DNA from: Lachnospiraceae bacterium
Lineage (GTDB): Bacteria > Bacillota > Clostridia > Lachnospirales > Lachnospiraceae
DNA length: 64,000 nt
Reading direction: 5' to 3'
NCBI GenBank assembly: GCA_017623295.1
Contig: JAGAPK010000062.1
Coordinates: 1 to 64,000, forward strand
The notes below the pieces were generated by a model. That model did not search any database. It saw only the letters and a list, made by a program, of their open reading frames with translations, and was not told the origin of the DNA. Position 1 is the first letter of the stretch. Each line of letters begins with the position of its first letter. Of this stretch, positions 46,237-56,143 are shown in pieces. The translations under genes were made by a program, and so were the position numbers.

Positions 46237-48078
46237 ATGGAGAACAAGTTTATTGTCAACATCATCCATCGTCCGGAAATGGTTCCTGAGTATGCAGAGA
46301 AAGTAACCGGACACGGCAAAGAAGAGGATATCGGAAGAAAAGCACTGCTGACCGAATCACTCGACATTTTCAAAACACAGCAGGAAATCGCACATAAGAA
46401 TGGACTCAAAACTACCATTCAGATGACTTATGCTTCCTTGTTTAATGACGAAGCAGTTGAACTTGCAAAAGCAGATCATGAGAAATACGGAGATGAAATC
46501 GCTTTATCTTTGCTTGGATTACCATGTGAAGAGTTCCGTGCAAAGTATAAAACAAAAGATTTCTGTATCTGGATGTTCTCTATGGAAGATAAAAAAGCCA
46601 TCGTAGATGACGTTTTTGGTAAATTCTATGATCGTTTTGGCTTCTATCCGGAATCAACAGGTTCCTATTATATGGATGCAGAATTGATTAACTATATTAA
46701 AGAAAAATATCCAATGGTAAAATGTGCAGTAGCAACCTGTTGGGAAGAAGGTCCGAAAGCATACCATACATGTAACAATTCATGGTATACATTCATGGAT
46801 GGTGGCCCTTGGGCTCCTTGGATTCCAAGTAAACAGAACGTACATGCACCGGCAGCAAATGAAGCAGAAGACAGTGGTATTGTAGCAATCCCTCATTTGT
46901 CCCGTGACTTACTTGCATGTTACGATGGAAATGGTTCTAACTTCGGAACACATCCACAGAATGTACTTCGTAGTATGAGCTATGATTCCAAGACTTGGGA
47001 ATATCCATATTTATACAACCTGATTGACCAGTATCGTGACCTTGCAAAATACAACAACGGTTATGCTTACAATATGATGTTTGTTGGACCAGGCTGGATG
47101 AACAAGATGGGACGTTGGGAAGCTCCATATGAATTACTTCTGAAATCTTATGAAGATGGTATGGCTTACTACGGACAGTTGAAAAAAGAAGGCAAACTGG
47201 ATGATATGACAATGGCTGAGTTCGCTGATTACTATCGCCAGAAAAAGACATTAACTGAGCCGGAATGTGCTCTTTGGAGAGATATTTTATACGGATCTGA
47301 CAAACAGTTATTCTGGTACTGTGACCCATTCATGCGAGTTTGTGCAAACATGGATCAGGGTGGTGCAATCGTTGATCTTAGACCATATGCAGCTAAACTG
47401 GAATGGCCGGTTGGTATCGGTACAAAACATGTAACAGATGCTTCTTATCCTTTCCTGATTCAGGAAAAATACAGAGCAGGTTACTTCACTCACTATGCAG
47501 GCGAAGGTACTGTAAGAAGTGCGAAGTTAACTTACAAGGGCGAAGAGGTTGACTTGTGTCTGTGCAGAACAAAAGCACACTTCTCACAGGAAGGAAATAC
47601 AAGAATCTTAACACTTGACCCGGTAGATATCGAATTCTATGATTTGACTGTAAAATTACAGACAAAGATGTATTTCGAAGAAGGAAGCTCCAATATTAAG
47701 ATTGAAAGAACTATTTTAGAAATGAGCGACCCTACTGCAGAAGTAGAAATCAATGAATATATGGTAGCTTGCTACGGTACAACAGAATACTCTGAAGACA
47801 TGAGTAATATCACATTGACATGTACCGATGGTACAAACAGCAAAGAAATCAAATACGCATACAAATGTCGTGAAGAACAGATGGAAGGCGCAACAGAAGT
47901 TATCTCTGTTATCCCTGAAATCGAAACAAGAGTTTCTTTAAGCTGTGAGAAGAAGGATGCAGTTGGTTACATTAAAGAAGGTTATGCATTCTCACCTATG
48001 TTTACATTAGGCTACACAACCAAGTTGAAAGATAAGGAGGTATTTGCAACATGGCTCAATCTGGCAAAGGCAAATTAA
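46237..48078 (+). CDS. Uncharacterised enzyme (613 residues) in the galactan operon
   Basis: Start is the ATG at 46237, 4 bp after GGAGGG; an ATG at 46225 lies before this site. The family is not recognised. The N-terminal ~380 residues have the look of a (beta/alpha)7 barrel like GH57, GH38 or polysaccharide deacetylases: FIVNIIHRPEM, FCIWMFSMED, GFYPESTGSYYMDAELINYIKEKY, a Trp- and Tyr-rich MDGGPWAPWIPSK and PHLSRDLLACYDG. Several Asp, Glu and His are candidates for the active site. The rest (about 400-610) is beta-rich, as in the C-terminal domains of such hydrolases. It is not secreted. Because it is under LacI control with GH53 and overlaps the zinc-ribbon gene, I infer a role in sugar breakdown. 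Confidence 0.6.
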   Translation: MENKFIVNIIHRPEMVPEYAEKVTGHGKEEDIGRKALLTESLDIFKTQQEIAHKNGLKTTIQMTYASLFNDEAVELAKADHEKYGDEIALSLLGLPCEEFRAKYKTKDFCIWMFSMEDKKAIVDDVFGKFYDRFGFYPESTGSYYMDAELINYIKEKYPMVKCAVATCWEEGPKAYHTCNNSWYTFMDGGPWAPWIPSKQNVHAPAANEAEDSGIVAIPHLSRDLLACYDGNGSNFGTHPQNVLRSMSYDSKTWEYPYLYNLIDQYRDLAKYNNGYAYNMMFVGPGWMNKMGRWEAPYELLLKSYEDGMAYYGQLKKEGKLDDMTMAEFADYYRQKKTLTEPECALWRDILYGSDKQLFWYCDPFMRVCANMDQGGAIVDLRPYAAKLEWPVGIGTKHVTDASYPFLIQEKYRAGYFTHYAGEGTVRSAKLTYKGEEVDLCLCRTKAHFSQEGNTRILTLDPVDIEFYDLTVKLQTKMYFEEGSSNIKIERTILEMSDPTAEVEINEYMVACYGTTEYSEDMSNITLTCTDGTNSKEIKYAYKCREEQMEGATEVISVIPEIETRVSLSCEKKDAVGYIKEGYAFSPMFTLGYTTKLKDKEVFATWLNLAKAN

Positions 48079-48269
48079 ATTATAGATGTCCCTCCTGTTT
48101 TATGAGAGATTTGGATATCGATATGTTTTATGATAAAGAGAAAAAGGAATATCACTGTATCCGTTGTCAGTATGTTGGAACAGAAGAAGATGTTCTGGAG
48201 AAAAATGAATTAGTAAGATTTCGTTATAAAGACGCTATGAAACGTTTTACGAAGTTTGACTTTGACTAA
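48051..48269 (+). CDS. Small zinc-ribbon protein
   Basis: The 72-residue protein starts 28 bp before the end of the 613-residue gene, with AAGGAGG 10 bp upstream. It has CPSC and CIRC spaced by 22 residues (zinc ribbon) and a basic C-terminal end (RFRYKDAMKRFTKFDFD). It may bind nucleic acid or be a partner of an enzyme. It lies between two sugar-enzyme genes, which is unusual. No known family is seen. Confidence 0.65.
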   Translation: MAQSGKGKLNYRCPSCFMRDLDIDMFYDKEKKEYHCIRCQYVGTEEDVLEKNELVRFRYKDAMKRFTKFDFD

Positions 48270-48297
48270 GCAGCAGAAATTGTTTTGGAGAAGGTAT

Positions 48298-49410
48298 ATG
48301 GAATATATTAAAGGAATGGATATTTCAACCCTGAAAGAAGTAGAAACTCTCGGTGGAAAGTTCTATGACAAGGGTGAAGAAAAAGATGTTCTTGATATTT
48401 TAAAAAGCTATGATGTCAATTATGTACGGCTTCGTCTTTGGAATGACCCTTATTCCGAAGACGGGAAACCGTATGGTGCCGGCACAAACGACCTGCCTGT
48501 TACAATAGAGCTTGCCAAAAGAGCTCTGGCAAAAGGCATGGGATTTCTACTTGATTTGCATTACAGTGATTTCTGGGCAGATCCGGGTAAACAGCGTGTG
48601 CCGAAGGCATGGAGAGGCATGAATGAAGAACAGCTTGAACAGGCGGTCTATGATTTTACCAAAGAAACATTGGAAGCGTTGAAGGCAGCAGATGCGTATC
48701 CAACTATGATTCAGGTTGGTAATGAAGTGACAAATGGTCTGCTCTGGCCTTATGGTAAGGTGCCGAATTACGATAATATTGCAAGATTTATCAGTTCCGG
48801 TATCCGGGCAGTCAGAGCGGTAGATAAAGAAATGCCGATTATGATTCATCTGGATAATGGTGGAAATAATGCATTGTATCGTGAGTGGTTCGATCACTTT
48901 ATAGAAAAAGGTGATGACTTCCAGATTATCGGATTATCCTATTATCCGTTCTGGCATGGTTCTTTGGATGACCTCAGCAATAACATGAATGATATTGCAG
49001 TTCGCTACGGTAAAGAACTTGTAGTGGCAGAAGTTTCTATGGGATATACTATGGAAGATTATGCTTCTTATGAAAAATTAGAGCCGCATGAACGCAAAGG
49101 TATGGCAACCAAACCGGAGCTGGTAGAGAAGATTGAATATCCGATGACCAAGGAAGGCCAAAAGGCATTCTTAGAAGACTTCTTTAGCAGAATCGAAGCT
49201 GTTCCGGAAGGAAAAGGCAGAGGCTATTTCTACTGGGAAGCAGCATGGATTCCGGTAGCAGGTTCCGGCTGGGCAACGGATGAAGCACTTACTTTTATAG
49301 AAGAAAAAGGCCCATGCGGTAACGAATGGGCAAATCAGGCATTGTTTGATTATGATGGTAATGCACTTCCTGCACTTGAAGCAGTCAGAGATTATATGCC
49401 AAAAGCATAA
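48298..49410 (+). CDS. Cytoplasmic GH53 endo-galactanase
   Basis: Start at the ATG at 48298, 7 bp after GGAG; upstream in-frame starts (48256) lie inside the previous gene. The 370-residue protein is a bare GH53 domain: YVRLRLWNDPYSEDG, acid/base Glu143 in QVGNE, nucleophile Glu245 in VVAEVS, and the C-terminal FYWEAAWIPVAGSGW. There is no signal peptide, so it should act on imported galacto-oligosaccharides. The locus therefore has one outer and one inner GH53. It is the last gene of this operon and faces a LacI gene. Confidence 0.88.
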   Translation: MEYIKGMDISTLKEVETLGGKFYDKGEEKDVLDILKSYDVNYVRLRLWNDPYSEDGKPYGAGTNDLPVTIELAKRALAKGMGFLLDLHYSDFWADPGKQRVPKAWRGMNEEQLEQAVYDFTKETLEALKAADAYPTMIQVGNEVTNGLLWPYGKVPNYDNIARFISSGIRAVRAVDKEMPIMIHLDNGGNNALYREWFDHFIEKGDDFQIIGLSYYPFWHGSLDDLSNNMNDIAVRYGKELVVAEVSMGYTMEDYASYEKLEPHERKGMATKPELVEKIEYPMTKEGQKAFLEDFFSRIEAVPEGKGRGYFYWEAAWIPVAGSGWATDEALTFIEEKGPCGNEWANQALFDYDGNALPALEAVRDYMPKA

Positions 49411-49430
49411 TACCTTAAAAAGGTTATGTG

Positions 49431-50435
49431 TTAACGGCTTATATCTCTGACAGTAGCAGTAGAGCTTCTTAAAATAAGCTGCGGGCGCAGCATGGTTTTA
49501 CAGATAGATGTGTGATTGATTAAGGAATGAAGGGTGAAATAACCACTTCTTCCAAGTTCAATTCTATCTTGTCTTATGGTTGATAAAGGTGGTGTCAGTT
49601 TGGCGGAGATGGGAATATCATCGAAGCCAACGACACTGATATCTTCCGGAACGCGGAATCCGCGTGTCTGACATTCGGCAATGACACCGGAAGCAATTAA
49701 ATCATTACCACATAAGATAGCGGTAGCACCTTGGGCAAGAAGGCTTCCAAGGTATTCTTTGGCACAGTCTGCTGCATAATAACCATATGGCATCAATTCT
49801 TCTTTTACCGGAAGATTATGAGCGGTCAGACTGTCTATATAAGCTTGTCTGCGTTGCTCAGATATCATGGAATGAGCGGAACCATTTAGGAAGGCAATGG
49901 TTTTATGACCCAGTGCGGCCAGATGATCAATAGCATCATCGATACCTTCGAAACTGTCTGTTCCGACATAGCATACGTTAGGATTTTTTTTAACATAATT
50001 GTCAAGCAAAGTAGTCGGTATTGTTGTTGTATTTAATTGTGCAATCCAGTCATCCTGTAATGCAAAGCCGACGAAGAAAGCACCCACATAACCGTGCTTT
50101 AACATATAGGTATCATATTTCTGGGTGGACTGAAATAAAGGCGTGACAGGTGTAATGGTAACATCATACTGCTCTTTGAATGCAGACTGTTTGAAACCGA
50201 GTACAATGTCATAACCAAATTGATCTGGATTTTCATATTCCATATTTTCAATAAAAAGGCAAAGCTTTCGATTGGTTTTGGAGCGCATCTGCTTGGTGGT
50301 ATATCCCATTTCTACGGCAGTATCCAGAACGGTTTGACGAAGTTGTTCACTAATGTCACTGGCACCATTTAATCCTTTGGAAACGGTGCTGACAGAAATG
50401 CCGAGTCGATTTGCAATATCTTTAATAGTAGCCAT
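49431..50435 (-). CDS. LacI-family regulator of the maltodextrin locus
   Basis: Start at the ATG at 50435, 9 bp after AAGGA on this strand; an upstream ATG at 50471 would add 12 residues. The 334-residue protein has the LacI headpiece ATIKDIANRLGISVSTVSKGLNGASDIS, then a core with LCLFIENMEYENPDQFGYDIVLGF and VVGFDDIPISAKLTPPLSTI. It is divergent from malQ and the operators at 50737 and 50763 are likely its targets. It probably senses maltose or maltodextrin, as MalR does. Confidence 0.85.
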   Translation of the reverse strand: MATIKDIANRLGISVSTVSKGLNGASDISEQLRQTVLDTAVEMGYTTKQMRSKTNRKLCLFIENMEYENPDQFGYDIVLGFKQSAFKEQYDVTITPVTPLFQSTQKYDTYMLKHGYVGAFFVGFALQDDWIAQLNTTTIPTTLLDNYVKKNPNVCYVGTDSFEGIDDAIDHLAALGHKTIAFLNGSAHSMISEQRRQAYIDSLTAHNLPVKEELMPYGYYAADCAKEYLGSLLAQGATAILCGNDLIASGVIAECQTRGFRVPEDISVVGFDDIPISAKLTPPLSTIRQDRIELGRSGYFTLHSLINHTSICKTMLRPQLILRSSTATVRDISR

Positions 50436-50692
50436 TGTTTTATTCCTTATCCTATTTTTTTGTGGGGACATATAAATAATAAGATAGTAGCAAGAATTAT
50501 AAGTAATTTAATTATCATTTAATTATTTAAGTATAGCTTAAAGTATAGCGAATTGAAAATGATTTTTCAAGAAGAAGGAAACAAACAAAATTTATTTCAT
50601 AATTTGTTTCATAATAATTGTTTGAAATATACAAAAAGATATTATATTATATGGCTATTTTGGCAAAAATAAGTTCAAAATTAAAGCAACAG

Positions 50693-50778
50693 TTGACAAA
50701 ATGGTGTCAAAAGTGTTAAATTTAACTCAGATACGAAAGTTTACGAAAACTTAATCGCTATAAAATTTTCGTAAAAGG
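50693..50778 (+). promoter_or_regulatory. Promoter and LacI-type operators before malQ
   Basis: TTGACA (50693) and TTAAAT (50716) are separated by 17 bp, and TTGACA-N6-TGTCAA forms a dyad. AAGTTTACGAAAACTT (50737-50752) is a LacI-type palindrome with arms AAGTTT/AAACTT. A weaker relative, AAATTTTCGTAAAAGG, lies at 50763-50778. The rest of the gene-free stretch 50436-50784 is AT-rich. Confidence 0.7.
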
Positions 50779-50784
50779 TTCGCA

Positions 50785-52290
50785 ATGGGGGACATAAAAG
50801 TGGGAGCAAAACCATTAACCAGAGGAGCAGGCATATTATTATCTATTTCAAGTTTGCCATCATCTTATGGAATTGGCACATTTGGAAACGCCGCTTTCAG
50901 GTTTGTAGATTTACTGGCTGATTTAAAACAGAAATATTGGCAGATTTTGCCGATGGGACCAACCAGTATTGGTGATAGTCCATTTCAGTCACTATCTGCA
51001 TTCGCCGGGAATCCATATTTTATTGATTTGGACGACCTGATAGCAGAAGGGTTATTACAGCAGGAAGAAGTTGCTGCTTATAACTGGGGAAGCAATGATG
51101 CGAATGTAGATTATAGTATTTTGTATGAAAACAGATTTTCTGTTTTGAAATTGGCATTCGAACGGTTTAAACGGGAAGATGCCGCATATAAAGAGTTCTG
51201 TGAACAGGAACAAGATTGGTTAGAAGATTATAGTTTATTTATGGCGCTGAAGGAATTCTTTGGAAACAAGGCATGGGACCAGTGGGATAAGGCTTTGAAA
51301 GACAGAGAAGAAACAGCACTGCAGGAATATAGTGAAATTCTGAATGAACAGAGAACTTTCTGGAAGTTCTGTCAATATGAATTTTTCAAGCAGTGGAATG
51401 CACTTAAGAAATATGCAAACCGTAAAGGGGTGCAGATGATCGGCGATATGCCTTTCTATACCGCATATGATAGTGCAGATGTATGGGCACATAGAGAAAA
51501 CTTTCAATTAGATAAAGAAGGTGCAATGCACCGGGTAGCAGCAGCTCCGCCGGATGCTTTTTCCATGAAAGGACAGGTATGGGGCAATCCATTGTATGAC
51601 TGGAATCATATGGAACAGGATAAATTCTCCTGGTGGCAGAAAAGAATGGAACAATATGCTGCAATGTATGATGTAATTAAACTGGATCATTTTAATGGTA
51701 TTGTGAAATATTACAGTATGCCAGTTGGAAAAAATGATGCCAGAGATGGCAAGTGGGTAAAAGGGCCGGGCAAAAAACTGGCAGATGTACTTGTTAAAGC
51801 TGCAGATAATAAACAGATTATTGCAGAAGATATTGGAGCCGTAATACCAGCAGTCAAGAAGCTGGAACAAAAATATGACTGGTATGGCATGAAAGTAATG
51901 CTATTTGCTTTTGATGGTGATGCGGGCAATGAACATCTTCCACATAATTATACAGACACACAACTTGTTGTTTATGCCGGAACACATGACAATGATACGA
52001 TTGTTGGATATTATCGTGATAAGACAGAATATGAACTGGCATACATGTATTCTTATTTGGATGTGAATAAGAAAGAAGATATCGCAGATGCTGTTATCAG
52101 AGAAGCTTATTCCTGTATTGCAGATGTTGTTATTTTACAGATGCAGGATATTTTAGAACTTGGTAACGAAGCAAGAATGAATCAACCATCTACGGTAGGG
52201 ACAAACTGGAAATGGCGTATTTTAAATAATTCGCTTACCGAAGAAAGAAGAAACTGGATTAGGACATTGACAGCGCTTTATAAGCGGTAA
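50785..52290 (+). CDS. malQ: 4-alpha-glucanotransferase (amylomaltase)
   Basis: MalQ (GH77) moves maltodextrin segments between chains. The 501-residue protein shows RGAGILLSISSLPSSYGIGTFG, YWQILPMGPTSIGDSPFQS, IGDMPFYTAYDSADVWAH, IKLDHFNGIVKYYSMP (catalytic Asp), IIAEDIGAV (catalytic Glu) and AGTHDNDTIVGYY (Asp). A GTG at 50800 with GGGGGA upstream is another possible start, and would cut five residues. It leads the maltodextrin operon. Confidence 0.92.
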   Translation: MGDIKVGAKPLTRGAGILLSISSLPSSYGIGTFGNAAFRFVDLLADLKQKYWQILPMGPTSIGDSPFQSLSAFAGNPYFIDLDDLIAEGLLQQEEVAAYNWGSNDANVDYSILYENRFSVLKLAFERFKREDAAYKEFCEQEQDWLEDYSLFMALKEFFGNKAWDQWDKALKDREETALQEYSEILNEQRTFWKFCQYEFFKQWNALKKYANRKGVQMIGDMPFYTAYDSADVWAHRENFQLDKEGAMHRVAAAPPDAFSMKGQVWGNPLYDWNHMEQDKFSWWQKRMEQYAAMYDVIKLDHFNGIVKYYSMPVGKNDARDGKWVKGPGKKLADVLVKAADNKQIIAEDIGAVIPAVKKLEQKYDWYGMKVMLFAFDGDAGNEHLPHNYTDTQLVVYAGTHDNDTIVGYYRDKTEYELAYMYSYLDVNKKEDIADAVIREAYSCIADVVILQMQDILELGNEARMNQPSTVGTNWKWRILNNSLTEERRNWIRTLTALYKR

Positions 52291-52364
52291 TGATGGTATA
52301 AGATGCGGCAACGCATTTTATATAGAAACAAATTAAGTAACAAAGAAAGAGAGAGGAAAAAGTT

Positions 52365-53717
52365 ATGAAGAAGAAAGTATTAGCAGCATTACTTACAACA
52401 GCAATGGTTGCTACAACTCTTGTTGGATGTGGTTCTGAAACAGCAGAAACTCCAGCAGCAGAAACAACAGAAGAAGCAGCTCCTGCAGAAGAAGAAGCTC
52501 CAGCAGAAGATGCAGCAGCAGAAGAAACAACAGAAGCAGCTACAGAAGATGCAGCAGCTGATCCAGTTGCTAACTTAATCGCAGCAACAACAGATACTGT
52601 AGTTCTTACAGTATGGGCATCTGAAGAAGATCAGGAACTTACAACTACTTTGATTGAAAACTTCAAAGCAGCTTATCCAGATGTAACATTCGAAATTACA
52701 TTAGGTGCTGAATCTGAATCTACAGCAAAAGATACTATTTTAACAGACGTTGAAGCAGCAGCAGACGTATTCGCATTTGCTGATGACCAGATTAACGACT
52801 TAGTTAAAGCTGGCGCACTTCAGCCTGTATCTGCTACTTACACATATGATGTAGCAGCAGCAAACGTAGCAGGTTCTGTAGAAGCAGCAACTGTAGATGG
52901 TACTTTATATGCTTATCCTATGACAGCTGATAACGGATACTTCATGTTCTATGATGCATCTGTATTCACAGAAGATGATGTTAAAACATTAGATGGTATG
53001 TTAGCAGCAGCAGAAGCAGCTGGTAAGAAAGTAGCTATGGATATCTCCAATGGTTGGTATATCTACTCCTTCTTCCAGGGCGGTGGCTATGAATTAACAT
53101 TGAACGAAGATGGTTCTAACACATGTACATGGAATGCAGAAGGTGCAACAGATGTAGCTCAGGCTATCATGGATGCATGTGCAACAGGTACATTAGTTGA
53201 TATGAGTGATGAAGAAATGGCAACAGCTATCGCAGAAGGTACTGTAGCAGCAGCTGTAAACGGTACTTGGAGAGCAGAAACAGCTCAGGATGCTTGGGGC
53301 GAGAACTACGCTGCAACAAAACTTCCTACATTTAACGTAGCTGGTACAGAATGCCAGATGTCTTCTTACTCAGGATACAAATTAGTAGGTGTTAACCCAT
53401 ATTCTCAGAATGTAGGTTGGGCTATGTTACTTGCTGAGTACTTAACAAATGAAGAATCTCAGGCAGCTAGATTTGAAGCTAGAGGACTTGGACCTGCTAA
53501 TACAGCAGCAGCAGCTTCTGATGCAGTTCAGGCTAACCCAGCAATCGCAGCTCTTGCAGAGCAGGCAGCTTACGCTACACCTCAGCGTGTTGGTGGTAAC
53601 TTCTGGACTCCAGCAGAAACATTAGGACAGATTTTAGCTTCCGGTAATCCAGATGGAACAGACCTTCAGACAGTACTTGATACTACAGTAGAAGGTATCA
53701 CTGCTCCAATCGAATAA
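52365..53717 (+). CDS. malE: Maltodextrin ABC transporter substrate-binding lipoprotein
   Basis: The 450-residue protein has a lipobox LVGC (Cys22), an Ala/Glu/Thr-rich linker (about 25-70) and a type-I extracellular binding-protein domain with VVLTVWASEEDQELTTTLIENF, VFAFADDQINDLVKAGAL, AYPMTADNGYFMFYD and YAGYKL-like MSSYSGYKLVG. It catches maltodextrin for MalF and MalG. A strong hairpin follows before malF, which would raise its level above the permease genes. Confidence 0.88.
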   Translation: MKKKVLAALLTTAMVATTLVGCGSETAETPAAETTEEAAPAEEEAPAEDAAAEETTEAATEDAAADPVANLIAATTDTVVLTVWASEEDQELTTTLIENFKAAYPDVTFEITLGAESESTAKDTILTDVEAAADVFAFADDQINDLVKAGALQPVSATYTYDVAAANVAGSVEAATVDGTLYAYPMTADNGYFMFYDASVFTEDDVKTLDGMLAAAEAAGKKVAMDISNGWYIYSFFQGGGYELTLNEDGSNTCTWNAEGATDVAQAIMDACATGTLVDMSDEEMATAIAEGTVAAAVNGTWRAETAQDAWGENYAATKLPTFNVAGTECQMSSYSGYKLVGVNPYSQNVGWAMLLAEYLTNEESQAARFEARGLGPANTAAAASDAVQANPAIAALAEQAAYATPQRVGGNFWTPAETLGQILASGNPDGTDLQTVLDTTVEGITAPIE

Positions 53718-53749
53718 TTCATTGGACTGACGGTAGTAAATAGTTAACT

Positions 53750-53788
53750 AAATACCCCACATCCACAAGAATGTGGGGTATTTTTTTA
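53750..53788 (+). terminator. Hairpin between malE and malF
   Basis: AAATACCCCACAT pairs perfectly with ATGTGGGGTATTT (13 bp), followed by T residues. It looks like a full terminator, so malF and malG should be made from read-through. Confidence 0.85.
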
Positions 53789-53847
53789 AAAAAAGTGGCG
53801 CATAATAAGTGGGTATCACGCAAAAATAACTCTGAGAGGAGTTTTAT

Positions 53848-55275
53848 ATGATGAATAAACTTAAATCATTTGGAAATTATTTTAAAGATTTTGGAACAGC
53901 AGTAGTAAAAGGTGATATTTGGGTTAAGTTATCTCTTTTTATCATGGGCGCAGGTTACATAGCCAGAAAACAGGTTATTAACGGCTTAATCATGATTGCA
54001 TTAGAAGCTGTTTTTGCTGTCATGTGTGTATTCTATGCAGCACCAAATTTAGCCAAATTTGGCACGTTGGGAACCGTTCAGTTTGAGCAGGTTTTTGACC
54101 CATTAACGTTGACCAGTACAGTAAATGATTATGATAACTCATTCTTGATTCTATTGAATTCCATTATTTCGTTATTCATAATCCTTGCTTTTATCTTAGT
54201 ATATATTGCAAACATCAAAGCAGTGTATCGTTTGCAGAAACGCAAAGAAGAATGTCATCACATCAATACCTTCAGAGAAGACATCAAAGCGTTATTTAAT
54301 GAAAAATTTCATATTACTTTATTAACATTACCATGTATCGGTGTTGTTCTTATGAATATTATCCCGATTCTGGTATTGATTGCGATTGCATTTACAAATT
54401 ATGACCAGAATCATATGCCACCAAGTGCATTGTTTACATGGGTGGGCTGGAAGAACTTTAAGTCGCTTTTCACAAACTCCACAACAGTAACCTTTGGTTA
54501 TTCCTTTGGTAAGGTTCTTGTATGGACATTGGAATGGGCGTTCCTTGCAACCTTCACAACCTTTATTGGTGGTATTTTGATGGCACAGTTCATCAATAGC
54601 AAAAATACAAAATGGCCTAAAATGTGGAGAACATTATTCATGGTTGCGATTGCAGTACCACAGTTCGTAACATTACTGCTTGTTCGTAACTTCTTCGCAG
54701 ATACAGGTATCGTAAATACAATCTGTTCTAATATTGGATTAACAGATTTCTTGAAAGATATTGGTCTGGTAAGTAGTCATCTGACTTATATACCATTCCT
54801 GACAAGTCCTGGATGGGCTAAAGTTATGATTGTAATTATCAATATCTGGGTTGGTATTCCTTATCAGATGTTGGTTGCAACCGGTGTGTTAATGAATATC
54901 CCGACAGACCAGATTGAAAGTGCAAGAATCGATGGTGCAAACAGATTTCAGATTTTTGTTAAGATTACAATGCCATACGTGCTCTTCATTACAGGTCCAA
55001 GTTTGATTACGGACTTTGTAAAGAATATTAATAACTTTAACGTTATTTATCTGTTAACACAGGATGTTTATGTTACATCTGACCAGTTGCTTGCAAACTC
55101 CAATGCAAAAGAAGTTGACTTGCTTGTTACATGGTTGTTCCGCTTGACAAATGAATATTACAACTACAAGATGGCATCTGTTATCGGTATTATTGTATTT
55201 ATTATCTGTGCAGCGTTTACTTTAATAACCTTTACACAGATGATTAAAGGCAACAGAGAGGAGGATTTCCAATAA
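53848..55275 (+). CDS. malF: Maltodextrin ABC permease MalF
   Basis: The 475-residue protein has about eight membrane segments, of which the first two, with a loop of about 60 residues, come before the core. The core ends with the permease EAA motif IESARIDGANRFQIFVKITMP, which contacts the ATPase. The length and the extra N-terminal helices match MalF. malG begins at the last base of its stop codon (TAATG), so translation is coupled. No ATPase gene is in the operon; MsiK or MalK must come from elsewhere. Confidence 0.9.
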   Translation: MMNKLKSFGNYFKDFGTAVVKGDIWVKLSLFIMGAGYIARKQVINGLIMIALEAVFAVMCVFYAAPNLAKFGTLGTVQFEQVFDPLTLTSTVNDYDNSFLILLNSIISLFIILAFILVYIANIKAVYRLQKRKEECHHINTFREDIKALFNEKFHITLLTLPCIGVVLMNIIPILVLIAIAFTNYDQNHMPPSALFTWVGWKNFKSLFTNSTTVTFGYSFGKVLVWTLEWAFLATFTTFIGGILMAQFINSKNTKWPKMWRTLFMVAIAVPQFVTLLLVRNFFADTGIVNTICSNIGLTDFLKDIGLVSSHLTYIPFLTSPGWAKVMIVIINIWVGIPYQMLVATGVLMNIPTDQIESARIDGANRFQIFVKITMPYVLFITGPSLITDFVKNINNFNVIYLLTQDVYVTSDQLLANSNAKEVDLLVTWLFRLTNEYYNYKMASVIGIIVFIICAAFTLITFTQMIKGNREEDFQ

Positions 55276-56117
55276 TGAAAAAGACAGTAGGATTTGTTAC
55301 AAGACATTTATTTTTGGCGTTCCTCGTAGTGATATGGTTGATTCCGATTCTTTGGTTAGTAGTTACATCCTTCAGTGGATATAGAGGAATTAATACAGCA
55401 CACTTCTTCCCAGAGACATGGTCCTTAGATAATTACAAGGCATTGTTCTTTGAACCGGATTCTGTTGTGCAGTATGTAGCATGGTTTAAAAATACTTTGA
55501 TTATTGCGATTTTTACCTGTATTATTTCTACTATTTTCGTATTGATGGTAAGTTATACAATGAGCTGTCTGCGATTCAAAGGTAGAAAAGGATTAATGAG
55601 CTTTGGTATCATTTTAAACATGTTCCCTGGCGTATTATCCATGATTGCGGTATATTTCGTAATGAAATCTTTAGGACTTACAAACAGTCACTTAGGTATG
55701 ATTATTGTATATTCCGCCGGTTCCGGTCTGGGATACCTGATTACCAAAGGTTTCATGGATACAATTTCGGTATCTCTTCGTGAAGCTGCAAGACTTGAAG
55801 GTGCTTCCGAAGCAACCATTTTCTTACGGATTATTATTCCGTTATCAAGACCAATGATTGTTTATACCGTTATTAACTCTTTCCTGGTACCTTGGGGTGA
55901 CTTCGTACTTGCGAAATTGATGTTAAACTCCGGTATTTCAACAGACTGGACAATTGCAATCGGTCTTTTCAATATGTTAGGTAGATCCTTGATTAACAAA
56001 TACTTCTCAATCTTCTGTGCGGGCGGTGTTATCGTTTCTATTCCGATTTCTATCTTGTTCGTATTGATGCAGAAGTTCTATGTAGAAGGTGTAACCGGTG
56101 GTTCTGTAAAAGGTTAA
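55275..56117 (+). CDS. malG: Maltodextrin ABC permease MalG
   Basis: The 280-residue protein has six membrane segments and the EAA motif SLREAARLEGASEATIFLRII, plus the C-terminal IVSIPISILFVLMQKFYVEGVTGGSVKG that is typical of MalG. It starts at the last base of the malF stop. It should pair with MalF. Confidence 0.93.
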   Translation: MKKTVGFVTRHLFLAFLVVIWLIPILWLVVTSFSGYRGINTAHFFPETWSLDNYKALFFEPDSVVQYVAWFKNTLIIAIFTCIISTIFVLMVSYTMSCLRFKGRKGLMSFGIILNMFPGVLSMIAVYFVMKSLGLTNSHLGMIIVYSAGSGLGYLITKGFMDTISVSLREAARLEGASEATIFLRIIIPLSRPMIVYTVINSFLVPWGDFVLAKLMLNSGISTDWTIAIGLFNMLGRSLINKYFSIFCAGGVIVSIPISILFVLMQKFYVEGVTGGSVKG

Positions 56118-56143
56118 TGATTGCATCTTAAAGGTAAAAATAG

